From JAHJQZ01 sp963667595 (GTDB lineage Bacteria > Pseudomonadota > Alphaproteobacteria > Rhizobiales > Devosiaceae): a DNA stretch of 64,000 nucleotides. Below, in pieces: positions 7,703 to 16,527 of this stretch. The stretch is from positions 124,001-188,000 of the forward strand of contig CAXXWD010000009.1 in assembly GCA_963667595.2 (NCBI GenBank). Direction: 5' to 3'. Position 1 is the stretch's first letter. Each line of letters starts with the position of its first letter. Made by a program: the position numbers and the translations under genes. The notes beneath the pieces are model-generated. The model was not told the DNA's origin. It did not search any database and saw nothing but the letters and a program-made list of their open reading frames with translations.

Positions 7703-8024
7703 CACGGAGGTTCCCGTATTATTACTGGGTTGAGAGTGTGCGCGTCGCGACGAGAGACTGCAATACTGATGAAAAAAGAGGCGTAAGGAAATGGATGCTG
7801 AAAAAGTCAGCAATCAGGTGCGCCTCACATACATCGATACGGCCGTGAGTACCGCGACCGTCAAGGCTATCGAAACGGCATTTTGGCACGGTGCCCGAAT
7901 AGGTCGGAATTGATGGTATGGTGAAGCGTCTGAAGGTCGTGGCGCCGCGCCTTGCCGACCTTCGCGCGCCGACCGAGTACTCATTGCACAGCGACAAAAG
8001 TTCGCAACAGGGAAGGACCTATGT
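7703..8024. other. divergent intergenic region, regulator / ABC importer
   Basis: About 320 bases that must hold both divergent promoters. A 40-codon open frame on the plus strand is listed separately. AGGGAAGGA directly before 8025 is the ribosome-binding site of the binding protein. I could not fix promoter boxes or an operator. Confidence 0.5.
7791..7913 (+). CDS. possible small protein (40 residues)
   Basis: The ATG at 7791 has GAGG nine bases upstream and opens a 40-codon frame beginning MDAEKVSNQVRLTYID and ending ARIGRN. It lies in the divergent spacer, in the same direction as the ABC importer. The composition looks protein-like, with a possible amphipathic helix, but there is no recognised family. 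It may be a chance frame or a leader peptide. Confidence 0.22.
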   Translation: MDAEKVSNQVRLTYIDTAVSTATVKAIETAFWHGARIGRN

Positions 8025-9509
8025 ATGCGCAGATCCATCTTGTTAACGACCATGGCCGGCGTATTCGCTCTTGCGACTGCATTTGCGCCTGCTCTTGCCG
8101 CCCGTACGGATATTGCGGTTGGATTGGTGCTTGAGCCGCCTAATCTCGACCCGACCGGCGGTGCGGCCGAACCGATCGATGAAGTCGTTTACGCCAATGT
8201 TTTCGAAGGTCTGACACGGTTTGGTCCGGACGGCAGCGTTAATCCCGACCTGGCGAGAAGCTGGGACATTTCCGAGGATGGCCTCGTCTACACCTTTCAC
8301 CTGCAGTCCGGCGTGCGTTTTCACGACGGCACAGGCTTTGACGCCTCGGACGTCAAGTTCTCGCTCGATCGCGCCCGCGCCGAGGATTCGACCAATGCCC
8401 AGAAGGGATTGTTCGCCGATATCGCCGATGTCGAGGTTATCGATCCCGAAACCGTCAAGGTGACGCTTTCCCAGCCGAACGGCAGTTTCCTGTTCAACAT
8501 GGCCTGGGGCGATGCCGTCATTGTTGCGCCGGAAAGCGCTGCCGACAATGCCACCAACCCGATCGGCACCGGTCCGTTCCGGTTCGTGGACTGGGTACAG
8601 GGCGACCATGTCGACCTCGTCAGATATGACGATTACTGGGGCGCGCCGGTCAGGCTCGACAAGGTGACCTTCAAGTTCATCGGTGATCCGAGCGCCAGCT
8701 TCGCCGCGATGATGGCCGGCGATATCGATGCTTTCCCCAATTTTCCGGCGCCCGAAACCCTGCCGCAACTGGCGTCCGATCCGCGTTTCAAGGTGATCGT
8801 CGGCTCGACCGAGGGCGAAACGGTCATGGCCATGAATAACAAGCGTGCGCCCTTCTCCGATGTCAGGGTACGCGAGGCGATTGCCCATGCCATCAATCGC
8901 GAAGAGATCATCGACGGCGCCATGTTCGGGTACGGCACGCCCATCGGCACGTTCTTTGCGCCGCACAATCCGGCCTATGTCGATCTGACGGCGCTGTCGA
9001 ACTACGATCCGGACCGGTCCAGGGCTCTTCTGGACGAGGCTGGTTATCCAGATGGGTTCGAAACGACCCTGCAATTGCCGCCAACGCCCTATGCCCGCCG
9101 TGGCGGCGAGGTGATTGCCGCCCAGCTCGCGGCGGTCGGCATTACGGCAAAAATCGAGAACGTCGAATGGGCGCAATGGCTGGCGGGGCCATTCCAGGGC
9201 GATTACGATCTGACCATCGTCAGTCATACCGAGCCGTTCGACATCGGCGTGTTTGCCAAGCCCGGTTATTATTTCGGCTATGAAAGCGCGGTGTTCACCC
9301 AGATCATGGCCGATCTCGACAACACGACCGACCCGGATCGGCGAACCGAACTGACCAAACAGGCGGAAACCAAGCTGGCCGAAGACTATGCCGCCGTTTT
9401 CCTGTTCGAACTGGCCAAGACCGGCGTCGCCAATGCCAAGATCGTCGGATTGTGGGAAAACGCTCCCATTCAGGCAACCGACCTGACCGGCGTTTACTGG
9501 GAGGACTGA
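8025..9509 (+). CDS. ABC transporter substrate-binding protein, family 5 (peptide/opine type)
   Basis: A 494-residue periplasmic binding protein. A classic signal peptide (MRRSILLTTMAGVFALATAF, cleavage near ALA-A at about 25) leads into the family 5 pattern: NLDPTGGAAEPIDEVVYANV, FHDGTGFDASDVKFSLDRA and, later, NNKRAPFSDVRVREAIAHAI. Family members bind di/oligopeptides, nickel, opines or glutathione; the ligand cannot be read from sequence. The downstream permeases, fused ATPase and aldehyde dehydrogenase suggest uptake of a nitrogenous compound whose breakdown yields an aldehyde. AGGGAAGGA supports the ATG at 8025; another ATG four bases earlier is out of frame. Confidence 0.9.
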   Translation: MRRSILLTTMAGVFALATAFAPALAARTDIAVGLVLEPPNLDPTGGAAEPIDEVVYANVFEGLTRFGPDGSVNPDLARSWDISEDGLVYTFHLQSGVRFHDGTGFDASDVKFSLDRARAEDSTNAQKGLFADIADVEVIDPETVKVTLSQPNGSFLFNMAWGDAVIVAPESAADNATNPIGTGPFRFVDWVQGDHVDLVRYDDYWGAPVRLDKVTFKFIGDPSASFAAMMAGDIDAFPNFPAPETLPQLASDPRFKVIVGSTEGETVMAMNNKRAPFSDVRVREAIAHAINREEIIDGAMFGYGTPIGTFFAPHNPAYVDLTALSNYDPDRSRALLDEAGYPDGFETTLQLPPTPYARRGGEVIAAQLAAVGITAKIENVEWAQWLAGPFQGDYDLTIVSHTEPFDIGVFAKPGYYFGYESAVFTQIMADLDNTTDPDRRTELTKQAETKLAEDYAAVFLFELAKTGVANAKIVGLWENAPIQATDLTGVYWED

Positions 9510-9560
9510 TCCGAAAAGAAAAATGGCGCGGGGTGGGTTGCCGCCCTGCGCCGAGACACC

Positions 9561-10508
9561 ATGCCCTCGTTCATTTTCAAGCGCATCATATCCTTGTTGC
9601 TCAGTCTCGTCGCGGCCAGCGTCGTGATCTTTCTTGTGCTTGAGGTCGTTCCGGGCGATCCCGCCTCCTACATGCTCGGCATCAATGCCGATCCGCAGGC
9701 GGTCGAGGCTCTGCGCGATCAGCTCGGGCTCAATGCGCCGTGGTTCGAACGCTATTTCTCCTGGATCTTCGGTCTTTTACAGGGCGATTTCGGCGTTTCC
9801 TACACCTATCGGGTGCCGGTGGCCGAACTGATCGCCGACCGGCTCTGGGTGTCGCTGCCGCTCGCCGTCTATGCGCTTGTCGTGTCGACGGCGATCGCCT
9901 TTCCTGTCGGCATCGTCGCTGCGTCACGCCGGAATTCTCCTGCCGATGTCACGGTGATGGGGCTGACCCAGCTCGGCATCGCCATTCCGAATTTCTGGTT
10001 TGCCATGCTGCTGGTCCTGCTTTTTTCCATCACGCTCAGATGGTTCTCGGCGGGCGGCTTTCCCGGTTGGGACGCTGGGCTCTATCAGGGCATCAAGGCG
10101 CTGACCCTGCCGGCCGTCGCCCTGGCGTTGCCACAGGCCTCGATCCTCGCCCGCGTCATGCGGTCCTCGCTGCTCGACACGCTGAACGAGGACTATATCC
10201 GTACCGCGCGCGCCAAGGGGCTGACACGCGGGCAGGCGCTGTGGCGGCACGCGGTTCGCAACGCCCTCATTCCGGTATTGACCATTCTCGGCATGCAGTT
10301 CTCCTTCCTGCTGGCCGGCGCCATCATCATCGAAAACGTCTTTTTCCTGCCCGGACTCGGTCGGCTGGTGTTCCAGGGCATCACCCAGCGTGACCTTATC
10401 GTCGTCAAGTCGGTGGTCATGCTCCTCGTCTTCGCCGTCATTCTCGTCACCTTCCTCGTCGACATCGCCTATGCCGCGGTCGACCCGCGTCTGAGGAGGC
10501 AGCGCTGA
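9561..10508 (+). CDS. ABC transporter permease, DppB type
   Basis: A 315-residue inner-membrane permease with about six membrane segments. The N-terminal helix, the EVVPGDPASYMLG segment near 28-40, and the EAA-like loop around DYIRTARAKGLTRGQALWRH (about 213-232) mark the DppB/OppB family; that loop contacts the ATPase. It follows the binding protein after 51 bases and its TGA overlaps the ATG of the next permease (TGATG at 10506-10510), so translation is coupled. Confidence 0.92.
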   Translation: MPSFIFKRIISLLLSLVAASVVIFLVLEVVPGDPASYMLGINADPQAVEALRDQLGLNAPWFERYFSWIFGLLQGDFGVSYTYRVPVAELIADRLWVSLPLAVYALVVSTAIAFPVGIVAASRRNSPADVTVMGLTQLGIAIPNFWFAMLLVLLFSITLRWFSAGGFPGWDAGLYQGIKALTLPAVALALPQASILARVMRSSLLDTLNEDYIRTARAKGLTRGQALWRHAVRNALIPVLTILGMQFSFLLAGAIIIENVFFLPGLGRLVFQGITQRDLIVVKSVVMLLVFAVILVTFLVDIAYAAVDPRLRRQR

Positions 10509-11380
10509 TGAGCGACACAAGCGTTAATCTCGACCGTCGCGACGATCTTCTGCGGGCCACCCTCAAATCGCCCAGCTTGATGATCGGTCTGGCGATCACG
10601 CTGGTCTTTATTTCCGCTGCGCTCGTTTCGTTCGTGTGGACGCCCTACGACGTCACCAAACTCACCATTGCCATCAAGTTCCAGCCGCCCTCGGCGGCGC
10701 ACTGGTTCGGGACCGACATCTATGGTCGCGACATCTTCTCGATGATCATGGTCGGCGCCCGTACCTCCATCGCCGTTGCCTTTATCGCGGTCGGCATCGG
10801 CATCGGCATCGGCGTGCCGCTCGGGTTGATGGCGGCAACGGTCAGGGGCAGCATCGGCGACGAGATCATCATGCGCGGCAACGATCTGATCTTCGCCTTT
10901 CCCTCGCTTCTGATCGCCATTCTCATCACCGCCGTGTTCGGTCCCGGCGCGGTCAACGCCATCATCGCCATCGGCATTTTCAACATTCCGGTTTTCGCCC
11001 GTCTCGCGCGCGGCGCGGCGCTCAGCCTGTGGATGCGCGAATTCGTCATGTCGGCGCGGGTGGCCGGCAAGTCGAAGGCGCGCATTTCGCTCGAGCACAT
11101 CTTGCCCAACATCACCAACCTGCTGATTGTGCAGGGCACCATCCAGTTTTCCCTCGGTATCCTGGCCGAGGCGGCGCTGTCCTATGTGGGGCTGGGCGCC
11201 CAGCCGCCGTTGCCGAGCTGGGGCCGCATGCTCTCCGAAGCCCAGACCATGATTTCCCTCGCGCCGCACACCGCCATCATTCCGGGTCTGGCCATCGTCA
11301 TGACGGTGCTCGGGCTCAATCTGATGGGTGACGGCCTCCGCGACGTGCTCGATCCCCGGCTGAGGCGGAGCCGGCTATGA
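10508..11380 (+). CDS. ABC transporter permease, DppC type
   Basis: A 290-residue permease of the DppC/OppC family, with an N-terminal helix, WFGTDIYGRDIFSMIMVGAR near 67-86 and the coupling loop REFVMSARVAGKSKARIS near 176-193. It pairs with the preceding permease to form the membrane pore. The start overlaps the upstream stop and its own stop overlaps the next start (ATGA at 11377), showing tight operon coupling. Confidence 0.92.
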   Translation: MSDTSVNLDRRDDLLRATLKSPSLMIGLAITLVFISAALVSFVWTPYDVTKLTIAIKFQPPSAAHWFGTDIYGRDIFSMIMVGARTSIAVAFIAVGIGIGIGVPLGLMAATVRGSIGDEIIMRGNDLIFAFPSLLIAILITAVFGPGAVNAIIAIGIFNIPVFARLARGAALSLWMREFVMSARVAGKSKARISLEHILPNITNLLIVQGTIQFSLGILAEAALSYVGLGAQPPLPSWGRMLSEAQTMISLAPHTAIIPGLAIVMTVLGLNLMGDGLRDVLDPRLRRSRL

Positions 11381-13008
11381 CGTTGTTGTCGGTCAAGGGG
11401 CTCTGCCTCAAGATTGCCGGTACGCCGATCCTCAACGGGGTCGATCTCGACGTCGATGCCGGCGAAATCGTCGGTCTCATCGGCGAAAGCGGGTCGGGCA
11501 AGTCCATGACGGCGCTGTCCATCCTGCATCTCATGCCCACCGGCGCCGAAAAATACGGGTCCGTCATGTTCGACGGCGAGGAACTGGTCGAGCGGCATGA
11601 TCGCCAGATGTGCCTCATCCGCGGCACAGAGATCGGCATGATCTTTCAGGAGCCGATGACCGCGCTCAATCCGGTCATGACCATCGGCGACCAGGTGGCG
11701 GAAACGGTCAGGATCCACAAAAAAGTGCCGCGCGAAGAGGCAATGGCGATTGCCCGCGAGGTGCTCGAACGCGTCGAACTGCCGCCCGAACGCTTCCCGT
11801 TGACCCTTTACCCGCACGAGCTTTCCGGCGGTCAGCGCCAGCGTGTCGGCATCGCCATGGCCATCGCGCTGAGGCCGCGCCTGCTCATTGCCGACGAGCC
11901 GACCACGGCGCTCGACGTCACCACCCAGGCGCAGATTCTTGACCTTCTGAAACGGCTGGTCGAGGAAGACCGCATGGGCCTGTTGCTCATCACCCACGAT
12001 CTGGCCGTGGTCGCGGGTCTTGCCCATCACATCGTTATCTTGCGCAAGGGCGAGGTGGTCGAACGCGGCGAGACCGGCAAGGTCTTTCGCGAAATGCGCC
12101 ATCCCTATACCCGGGCCCTGTTCGACGCTTCGCGTCATCGGCCGATAAGGCTTGCGCCCGAAATCCTTACCGGTGCGGTGCCGGTTCTCGACGTCAGGGA
12201 GCTGGTGCGCGACTACCCGCTGGCGCGCAAGGGTCTGTTCCGGCCGCACCGGTATTTTCGCGCCGTCGACAAGGTGAGCTTTGTCATCCACAAGGGCGAA
12301 AACGTCGGGCTGGTCGGCGAATCCGGCTGCGGGAAATCAACCCTTTCTCGCGCCATTCTGGCGCTCGAAGCCATTCAGGGCGGCTCCATTCACATCGAGG
12401 GAGAGCCGGTCGGCACCGGTCGTGGCGCCAGTCTTGCCGCCCGGCGCAAAATGCAGATCGTCTTTCAGGACCCCTATGGCTCGTTCAATCCGCGTCACCG
12501 CGTCGACCGGCTGATCGCCGAGCCTTTCCACTTGCTTGGTTCGGACGCCCCGACCGGTGTCGAACGCGACAAGCGGATCGCAACGGCGCTGGACACGGTC
12601 GGGCTCGATCCGTCCGATGGGCACAAATACATCCATGAGTTTTCCGGCGGTCAGCGTCAGCGCATCGCCATTGCCCGGGCCCTCATCATCCATCCGGCCC
12701 TGATCGTTCTCGACGAGGCGGTTTCGGCGCTCGACGTTTCCATCCGCGCCCAGATCCTCGATCTGCTCGCCGATCTGTCCGACCGTTTGCAGCTTTCCTA
12801 CCTCTTCATCTCGCACGATCTGAACGTGGTCCGCTCGATCACCGATCGCGTGCTTGTGATGAAGGCGGGCAGGATTGTCGAGCAGGGAGAGACCGAGGCA
12901 CTGTTCCTAAATCCCCAACATCCCTATACCCAGCAACTGATCGCTGCTGCGCCGCATCTCGAATGGGCGTTGGCTGAGCGAGAGATTACAGGAGTTCCAA
13001 ATGGTTGA
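11377..13008 (+). CDS. fused peptide-type ABC ATPase (DppD-DppF in one chain)
   Basis: A 543-residue protein with two complete nucleotide-binding domains. Domain 1 has Walker A GESGSGKS near 40, signature LSGGQRQR near 150 and Walker B LLIADEPTTALD. Domain 2 has Walker A GESGCGKS near 315, signature FSGGQRQR near 425 and Walker B LIVLDEAVSALD. In many operons these are separate genes; here one protein supplies both ATP sites for the importer. The first codons overlap the upstream permease stop by four bases, and the last eight bases overlap the aldehyde dehydrogenase start. Confidence 0.93.
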   Translation: MTLLSVKGLCLKIAGTPILNGVDLDVDAGEIVGLIGESGSGKSMTALSILHLMPTGAEKYGSVMFDGEELVERHDRQMCLIRGTEIGMIFQEPMTALNPVMTIGDQVAETVRIHKKVPREEAMAIAREVLERVELPPERFPLTLYPHELSGGQRQRVGIAMAIALRPRLLIADEPTTALDVTTQAQILDLLKRLVEEDRMGLLLITHDLAVVAGLAHHIVILRKGEVVERGETGKVFREMRHPYTRALFDASRHRPIRLAPEILTGAVPVLDVRELVRDYPLARKGLFRPHRYFRAVDKVSFVIHKGENVGLVGESGCGKSTLSRAILALEAIQGGSIHIEGEPVGTGRGASLAARRKMQIVFQDPYGSFNPRHRVDRLIAEPFHLLGSDAPTGVERDKRIATALDTVGLDPSDGHKYIHEFSGGQRQRIAIARALIIHPALIVLDEAVSALDVSIRAQILDLLADLSDRLQLSYLFISHDLNVVRSITDRVLVMKAGRIVEQGETEALFLNPQHPYTQQLIAAAPHLEWALAEREITGVPNG

Positions 13009-14449
13009 CCTCTGGTTTGACCCCTCGAAATGCTATATCGGAGGCGACTGGGTTCCGCCCGTCAATGGCGGTCTCATCGATCTCGAAAACCCGTCCGACG
13101 GCACGACGATCTCAGCCATAGCGCGTGGAGACAGGGAGGATGTCGATGCCGCGGTCACGGCAGCGCGCGCCGCACTTGACGGCGCCTGGGGCGCTCTGCC
13201 GGCTTTCGAACGCGGTCGCATCCTGACCAGGGTCGGTCGACTGGTGCTCGAACGCATCGATACGCTTGCCGAAATGGAAGCGCTCGATGTCGGCAAGCCG
13301 CTCAAGCAGGCGCGCAACGACGTTATCGCGCTGGCCCGCTATCTCGAATTCTATGGCGGGGCGGCCGACAAGGTGATGGGCGAAACCATTCCCTTCCTCG
13401 ACGGGTTTACCGTTTACACTCTCAGGGAGCCGCACGGCGTGACCGGCCATATCGTGCCGTGGAACTATCCGATGCAGATCATCGGCCGCTCGGTCGGGGC
13501 TGCGCTGGCCATGGGCAACGCCGCTGTGCTGAAGCCGGCCGAAGAGGCCTGCCTGACCGCGCTCGCCTTTGCAGCGATCTGCGACGAAGCCGGCCTGCCC
13601 AAAGGCGCGCTCAACGTCGTGCCGGGCCTCGGCGAGGAAGCCGGCGCGGCTTTGTCGAGCCACAAGGACGTCAACCACATCTCGTTTACCGGTTCGGTTC
13701 TGGTCGGCGGATTGATCCAGCGCGCCGCCGCCGCCAATATCGTGCCGGTCACCCTGGAACTGGGCGGCAAGTCGCCCCAGATCGTTTTCGACGATGCCGA
13801 TCTCGACAAGGCGCTGCCGTTTTTGGTCAATGCCGGCGTGCAGAACGCGGGCCAGACCTGCTCGGCCTCCTCGCGCATCCTCGTCCAGCGCGCGCATTAC
13901 GATGAAGTCGTCGCCCGCATGGCCGAACGCTACAGGGCCCTCAAGGTCGGCCCGGCCATGGCCGATCTCGATGTTGGCCCACTGATCTCGGCCCGTCAGA
14001 AGGAGATCGTTTCCGGTTTCCTGTCGCTGGTCGACGATTCTCTTGTTGCGGCGCGTGGCCAGATCGTCGCCGATGCGCCGTCTGGCGGTTACTACTTTGC
14101 CCCGTCCCTGGTTGCCGGCGTGACCGGCGCGCACAGGCTGGCGCAGGAAGAAATCTTCGGGCCGGCCCAGGTGGTCATCCCCTTCGAGGACGAAGAGGAA
14201 GCCGTGGCCATTGCCAACGGCACGCCTTTCGGACTGGTCGCCGGCGTGTGGACGGCCGATGGCGGGCGCCAGATGCGTCTGGCCAGGCGTCTCAAGGCCG
14301 GTCAGGTCTTCATCAACAATTACGGCGCGGCGGGCGGCGTCGAACTGCCCTTCGGTGGCGTCGGCAAGTCCGGTCACGGCCGTGAGAAGGGCTTCGAGGC
14401 GCTTTACGGCTTCTCGGTCCTCAAGACCGTTGCCGCCTATCATGGGTAA
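13001..14449 (+). CDS. aldehyde dehydrogenase (NAD(P)-dependent)
   Basis: A 482-residue ALDH-superfamily enzyme that oxidises an aldehyde to its acid. The general base Glu253 lies in LELGGKSPQ and the nucleophile Cys287 in NAGQTCSASSR; the cofactor-binding PWNYP and FTGS words are present. It resembles betaine-, aminobutyraldehyde- and related dehydrogenases, but the substrate is not readable. Its start lies 8 bases inside the preceding ATPase gene, so it belongs to the importer operon and probably acts on a product of the imported compound. No terminator is seen before the repeat at 14481. Confidence 0.92.
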   Translation: MVDLWFDPSKCYIGGDWVPPVNGGLIDLENPSDGTTISAIARGDREDVDAAVTAARAALDGAWGALPAFERGRILTRVGRLVLERIDTLAEMEALDVGKPLKQARNDVIALARYLEFYGGAADKVMGETIPFLDGFTVYTLREPHGVTGHIVPWNYPMQIIGRSVGAALAMGNAAVLKPAEEACLTALAFAAICDEAGLPKGALNVVPGLGEEAGAALSSHKDVNHISFTGSVLVGGLIQRAAAANIVPVTLELGGKSPQIVFDDADLDKALPFLVNAGVQNAGQTCSASSRILVQRAHYDEVVARMAERYRALKVGPAMADLDVGPLISARQKEIVSGFLSLVDDSLVAARGQIVADAPSGGYYFAPSLVAGVTGAHRLAQEEIFGPAQVVIPFEDEEEAVAIANGTPFGLVAGVWTADGGRQMRLARRLKAGQVFINNYGAAGGVELPFGGVGKSGHGREKGFEALYGFSVLKTVAAYHG

Positions 14450-14480
14450 CGCGATGGCGGATGGAATATTGCGCGTAAAG

Positions 14481-14567
14481 GCGGATGCCGGTTTTGCGCA
14501 AAACCGCCGCCACCACACGAAAATGGAGCCGGGCGGTTTGGTGCAGTCAAAACGCCCGATACTCTAG
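14481..14567. repeat. RIME-like intergenic repeat ending in CTCTAG
   Basis: Contains GCGGATGCCGGTTTTGCGCA and GAGCCGGGCGGTTTGGTGCA followed by TCAAAACGCCCGATACTCTAG. The second half is nearly the same as 17980-18022. The terminal CTAG supplies the stop codon of the minus-strand hydrolase at 14564. Confidence 0.8.
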
Positions 14568-15352
14568 CCTTGCTGAACAAGGAAATCGGTCATCAGGTCG
14601 GCGACGCGTCCCGGCGCTTCCCAATGGGTGGAATGGCCGATTTCCGGAATGAGTATGTCCTTGCGATGGGCGATGCCAGCGTGAAGCATGGTCACGCCGA
14701 GGGGTGGCGCCATGAGATCGCCGCCGCCCGCCACGGCGAGAACCGGCGCGGTGATGGCGGCGGTATCGAGCATGCCGATCGTATCGAACATGTCGATCTG
14801 GCGGCGAAAATCGGCAGGCGACTGGCAGTATTTGTATCCCAGCGAACTATCCACCGTTGCTTCGATGGTGGAGGGGTTTTCGAAGAACGGCGTCGAGAAC
14901 AGAAACTGGAACAGAAGGCGGAAGAACAGGCGCGGGGAAGTCTCGCTTTCGTAAAGCGTCGCCAGATCCTGCAGCAGGGTCAAGGATTTGGCATTCGCGC
15001 CAGCGCCGAGCGTGATGAGTTTTCTTACCCGGTTCGGGTAGCGGGCGGCGAGGTGAAGCCCGATCAGGCCGCCGAGCGAATGCCCCACGATGTCGATCGC
15101 GTCGAATCCGAGCTGGTCGAGCAAAAGAACGTAATCGTTGAGATAATCGTCGAAATGGATCGGTCCCTCGGATCGGGTGCGTCCGCAGCCGCGATTGTCG
15201 GCAAGGATCAGCCGGAATTTGTCTTCGAGCAGCGGCACCACCGGCGCCCAGCTGGCAAGATCGCTGGCGACGCCGGCGATCATCAACACCGGCGAGCCGT
15301 GCCCGGCCTGTTCGAAATAGATTTCGGCGCCATTGGTCTTGAGCATCGGCAT
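14564..15352 (-). CDS. alpha/beta hydrolase (3-oxoadipate enol-lactonase-like)
   Basis: A 262-residue alpha/beta hydrolase. The oxyanion region is LMIAGVASDLASW near 23-35, the nucleophile elbow GHSLGG lies near 95, and a C-terminal histidine is in EIGHSTHWEAPGRV. It resembles enol-lactonases and haloperoxidase-like esterases; the substrate is unknown. AAGGACG upstream supports ATG 15352, with ATG 15346 as an alternative. The stop TAG is formed by the CTCTAG end of the adjoining repeat, so the last codons may have been set by repeat insertion. A long in-frame extension upstream to 16006 lies antisense to the peptidase gene and is not coding. Confidence 0.85.
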   Translation of the reverse strand: MPMLKTNGAEIYFEQAGHGSPVLMIAGVASDLASWAPVVPLLEDKFRLILADNRGCGRTRSEGPIHFDDYLNDYVLLLDQLGFDAIDIVGHSLGGLIGLHLAARYPNRVRKLITLGAGANAKSLTLLQDLATLYESETSPRLFFRLLFQFLFSTPFFENPSTIEATVDSSLGYKYCQSPADFRRQIDMFDTIGMLDTAAITAPVLAVAGGGDLMAPPLGVTMLHAGIAHRKDILIPEIGHSTHWEAPGRVADLMTDFLVQQG

Positions 15353-15455
15353 GGTGCAAATCGTCCTTCTGGTAGGGGCGTCAGGCAATGATGGCACGTA
15401 CGGTTTCGCCAACAAAGTCGGTCGATGTGCCGATCGGTACGAATGAGGCAGAAAA

Positions 15456-16466
15456 GTGACCAATGAGCATGGCCCCAGGAATCTGATTACCGATATCGCC
15501 GGCTTAAGGGTCGGCAATGCCGAGGATGCGCGCATCAAGACGGGCACCACCGTGCTTGTCGCCGACAGGCCCTTTGCCTGTTCGGTCGATGTCATGGGTG
15601 GCGCGCCCGGCACGCGCGAAACCGATCTGTTGTCGCCCGACCGCATGGTGCAGCAGGTCGACGCGCTCGTGCTGTCCGGCGGTTCCGCTTTCGGACTGGA
15701 CGCGGCCTCCGGCGTCGCCGACGCGTTGGCGTGTCGGGGCAGGGGATTTGCCGTGGGGGTGGCGCATGTGCCGATCGTGCCCGGCGCCATCCTGTTCGAT
15801 CTGGCCAATGGCGGCGACAAGACCTGGCAGGCCAATCCCTTCCGCTCCCTGGGCGAACAGGCGCTGGCGGTGGCGTCCGAAAATTTCGCGATCGGCACGG
15901 CCGGTGCGGGCTTCGGCGCTTTGGCGGCGCGCATCAAGGGCGGGCTCGGCTCGGCCTCGCTGGTTCTTGGCAGCGGCGTAACCGTCGGTGCGCTGGTCGC
16001 GGCCAATCCGACCGGTCAGATCACCATGGGCGACAGCGCCCATTTCTGGGCGGCACCGCTCGAAATCGGCGACGAATTCGGCGGGCTCGGCGTTCGCCCC
16101 GGCCCCGTTCCCTTCGATGAAAGCGCCGCCACAAAGCGCGATGGCCTCGACGCTCTGGCCAACACGACCATCGCCATCGTCGCCACCGATGCCAACATGA
16201 CCAAGGCGCAGCTCAAGCGCATGTCGGTCGCGGCCCATGACGGCATGGCGCGCGCAATCATGCCCTCGCACACGCTGGTCGACGGCGATCTCGTGTTTGC
16301 CCTGTCGACCGGCGAAATCGGGGTGGCGAGCGACGATCTGACGGCGCTGATGGTCGGTCATGCCGCCGCCAATTGTCTCGCCCGCGCCATTGCCCGGGCC
16401 GCCTATTCGGCCCACGCCGAACCGGGCGACGTGCTGCCGACCTGGCGCGACAGGTACGGCAGATGA
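15456..16466 (+). CDS. P1 family (S58, DmpA-type) aminopeptidase
   Basis: A 336-residue member of the DmpA/P1 family of self-cleaving N-terminal-nucleophile aminopeptidases. It shows the family opening ITDIAGLRVGNAED, the LSGGSAFGLDAASGV loop, and LANTTIAIVATDANMTK, where autoproteolysis exposes the Ser/Thr nucleophile; here the residue is probably a threonine. Members cleave D- or L-amino-acid amides, beta-peptides or 6-aminohexanoate oligomers. The start is a GTG at 15456 with GAGG upstream. It is divergent from the alpha/beta hydrolase and not clearly in an operon. Confidence 0.85.
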   Translation: MTNEHGPRNLITDIAGLRVGNAEDARIKTGTTVLVADRPFACSVDVMGGAPGTRETDLLSPDRMVQQVDALVLSGGSAFGLDAASGVADALACRGRGFAVGVAHVPIVPGAILFDLANGGDKTWQANPFRSLGEQALAVASENFAIGTAGAGFGALAARIKGGLGSASLVLGSGVTVGALVAANPTGQITMGDSAHFWAAPLEIGDEFGGLGVRPGPVPFDESAATKRDGLDALANTTIAIVATDANMTKAQLKRMSVAAHDGMARAIMPSHTLVDGDLVFALSTGEIGVASDDLTALMVGHAAANCLARAIARAAYSAHAEPGDVLPTWRDRYGR

Positions 16467-16527
16467 AGAAACGGGGCGAAACTGGACGAAAACCGATCGC
16501 CCATATTTGACATTGCTTAAGTAATTG

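Noticed and set aside
8043..9227. 394-codon open frame antisense to the binding protein
   Set aside because: High-GC shadow of a gene with signal peptide and full family match on the plus strand; its translation is rich in Arg, Gly and Asp without any recognisable domain.
13112..14518. 468-codon antisense frame over the aldehyde dehydrogenase
   Set aside because: Shadow frame; the plus strand encodes a complete ALDH with catalytic residues.
15353..16006. N-terminal extension of the alpha/beta hydrolase to 480 residues
   Set aside because: The extra part lies antisense to the peptidase gene and is low-complexity Ala/Pro/Ser; the hydrolase fold starts at 15352.
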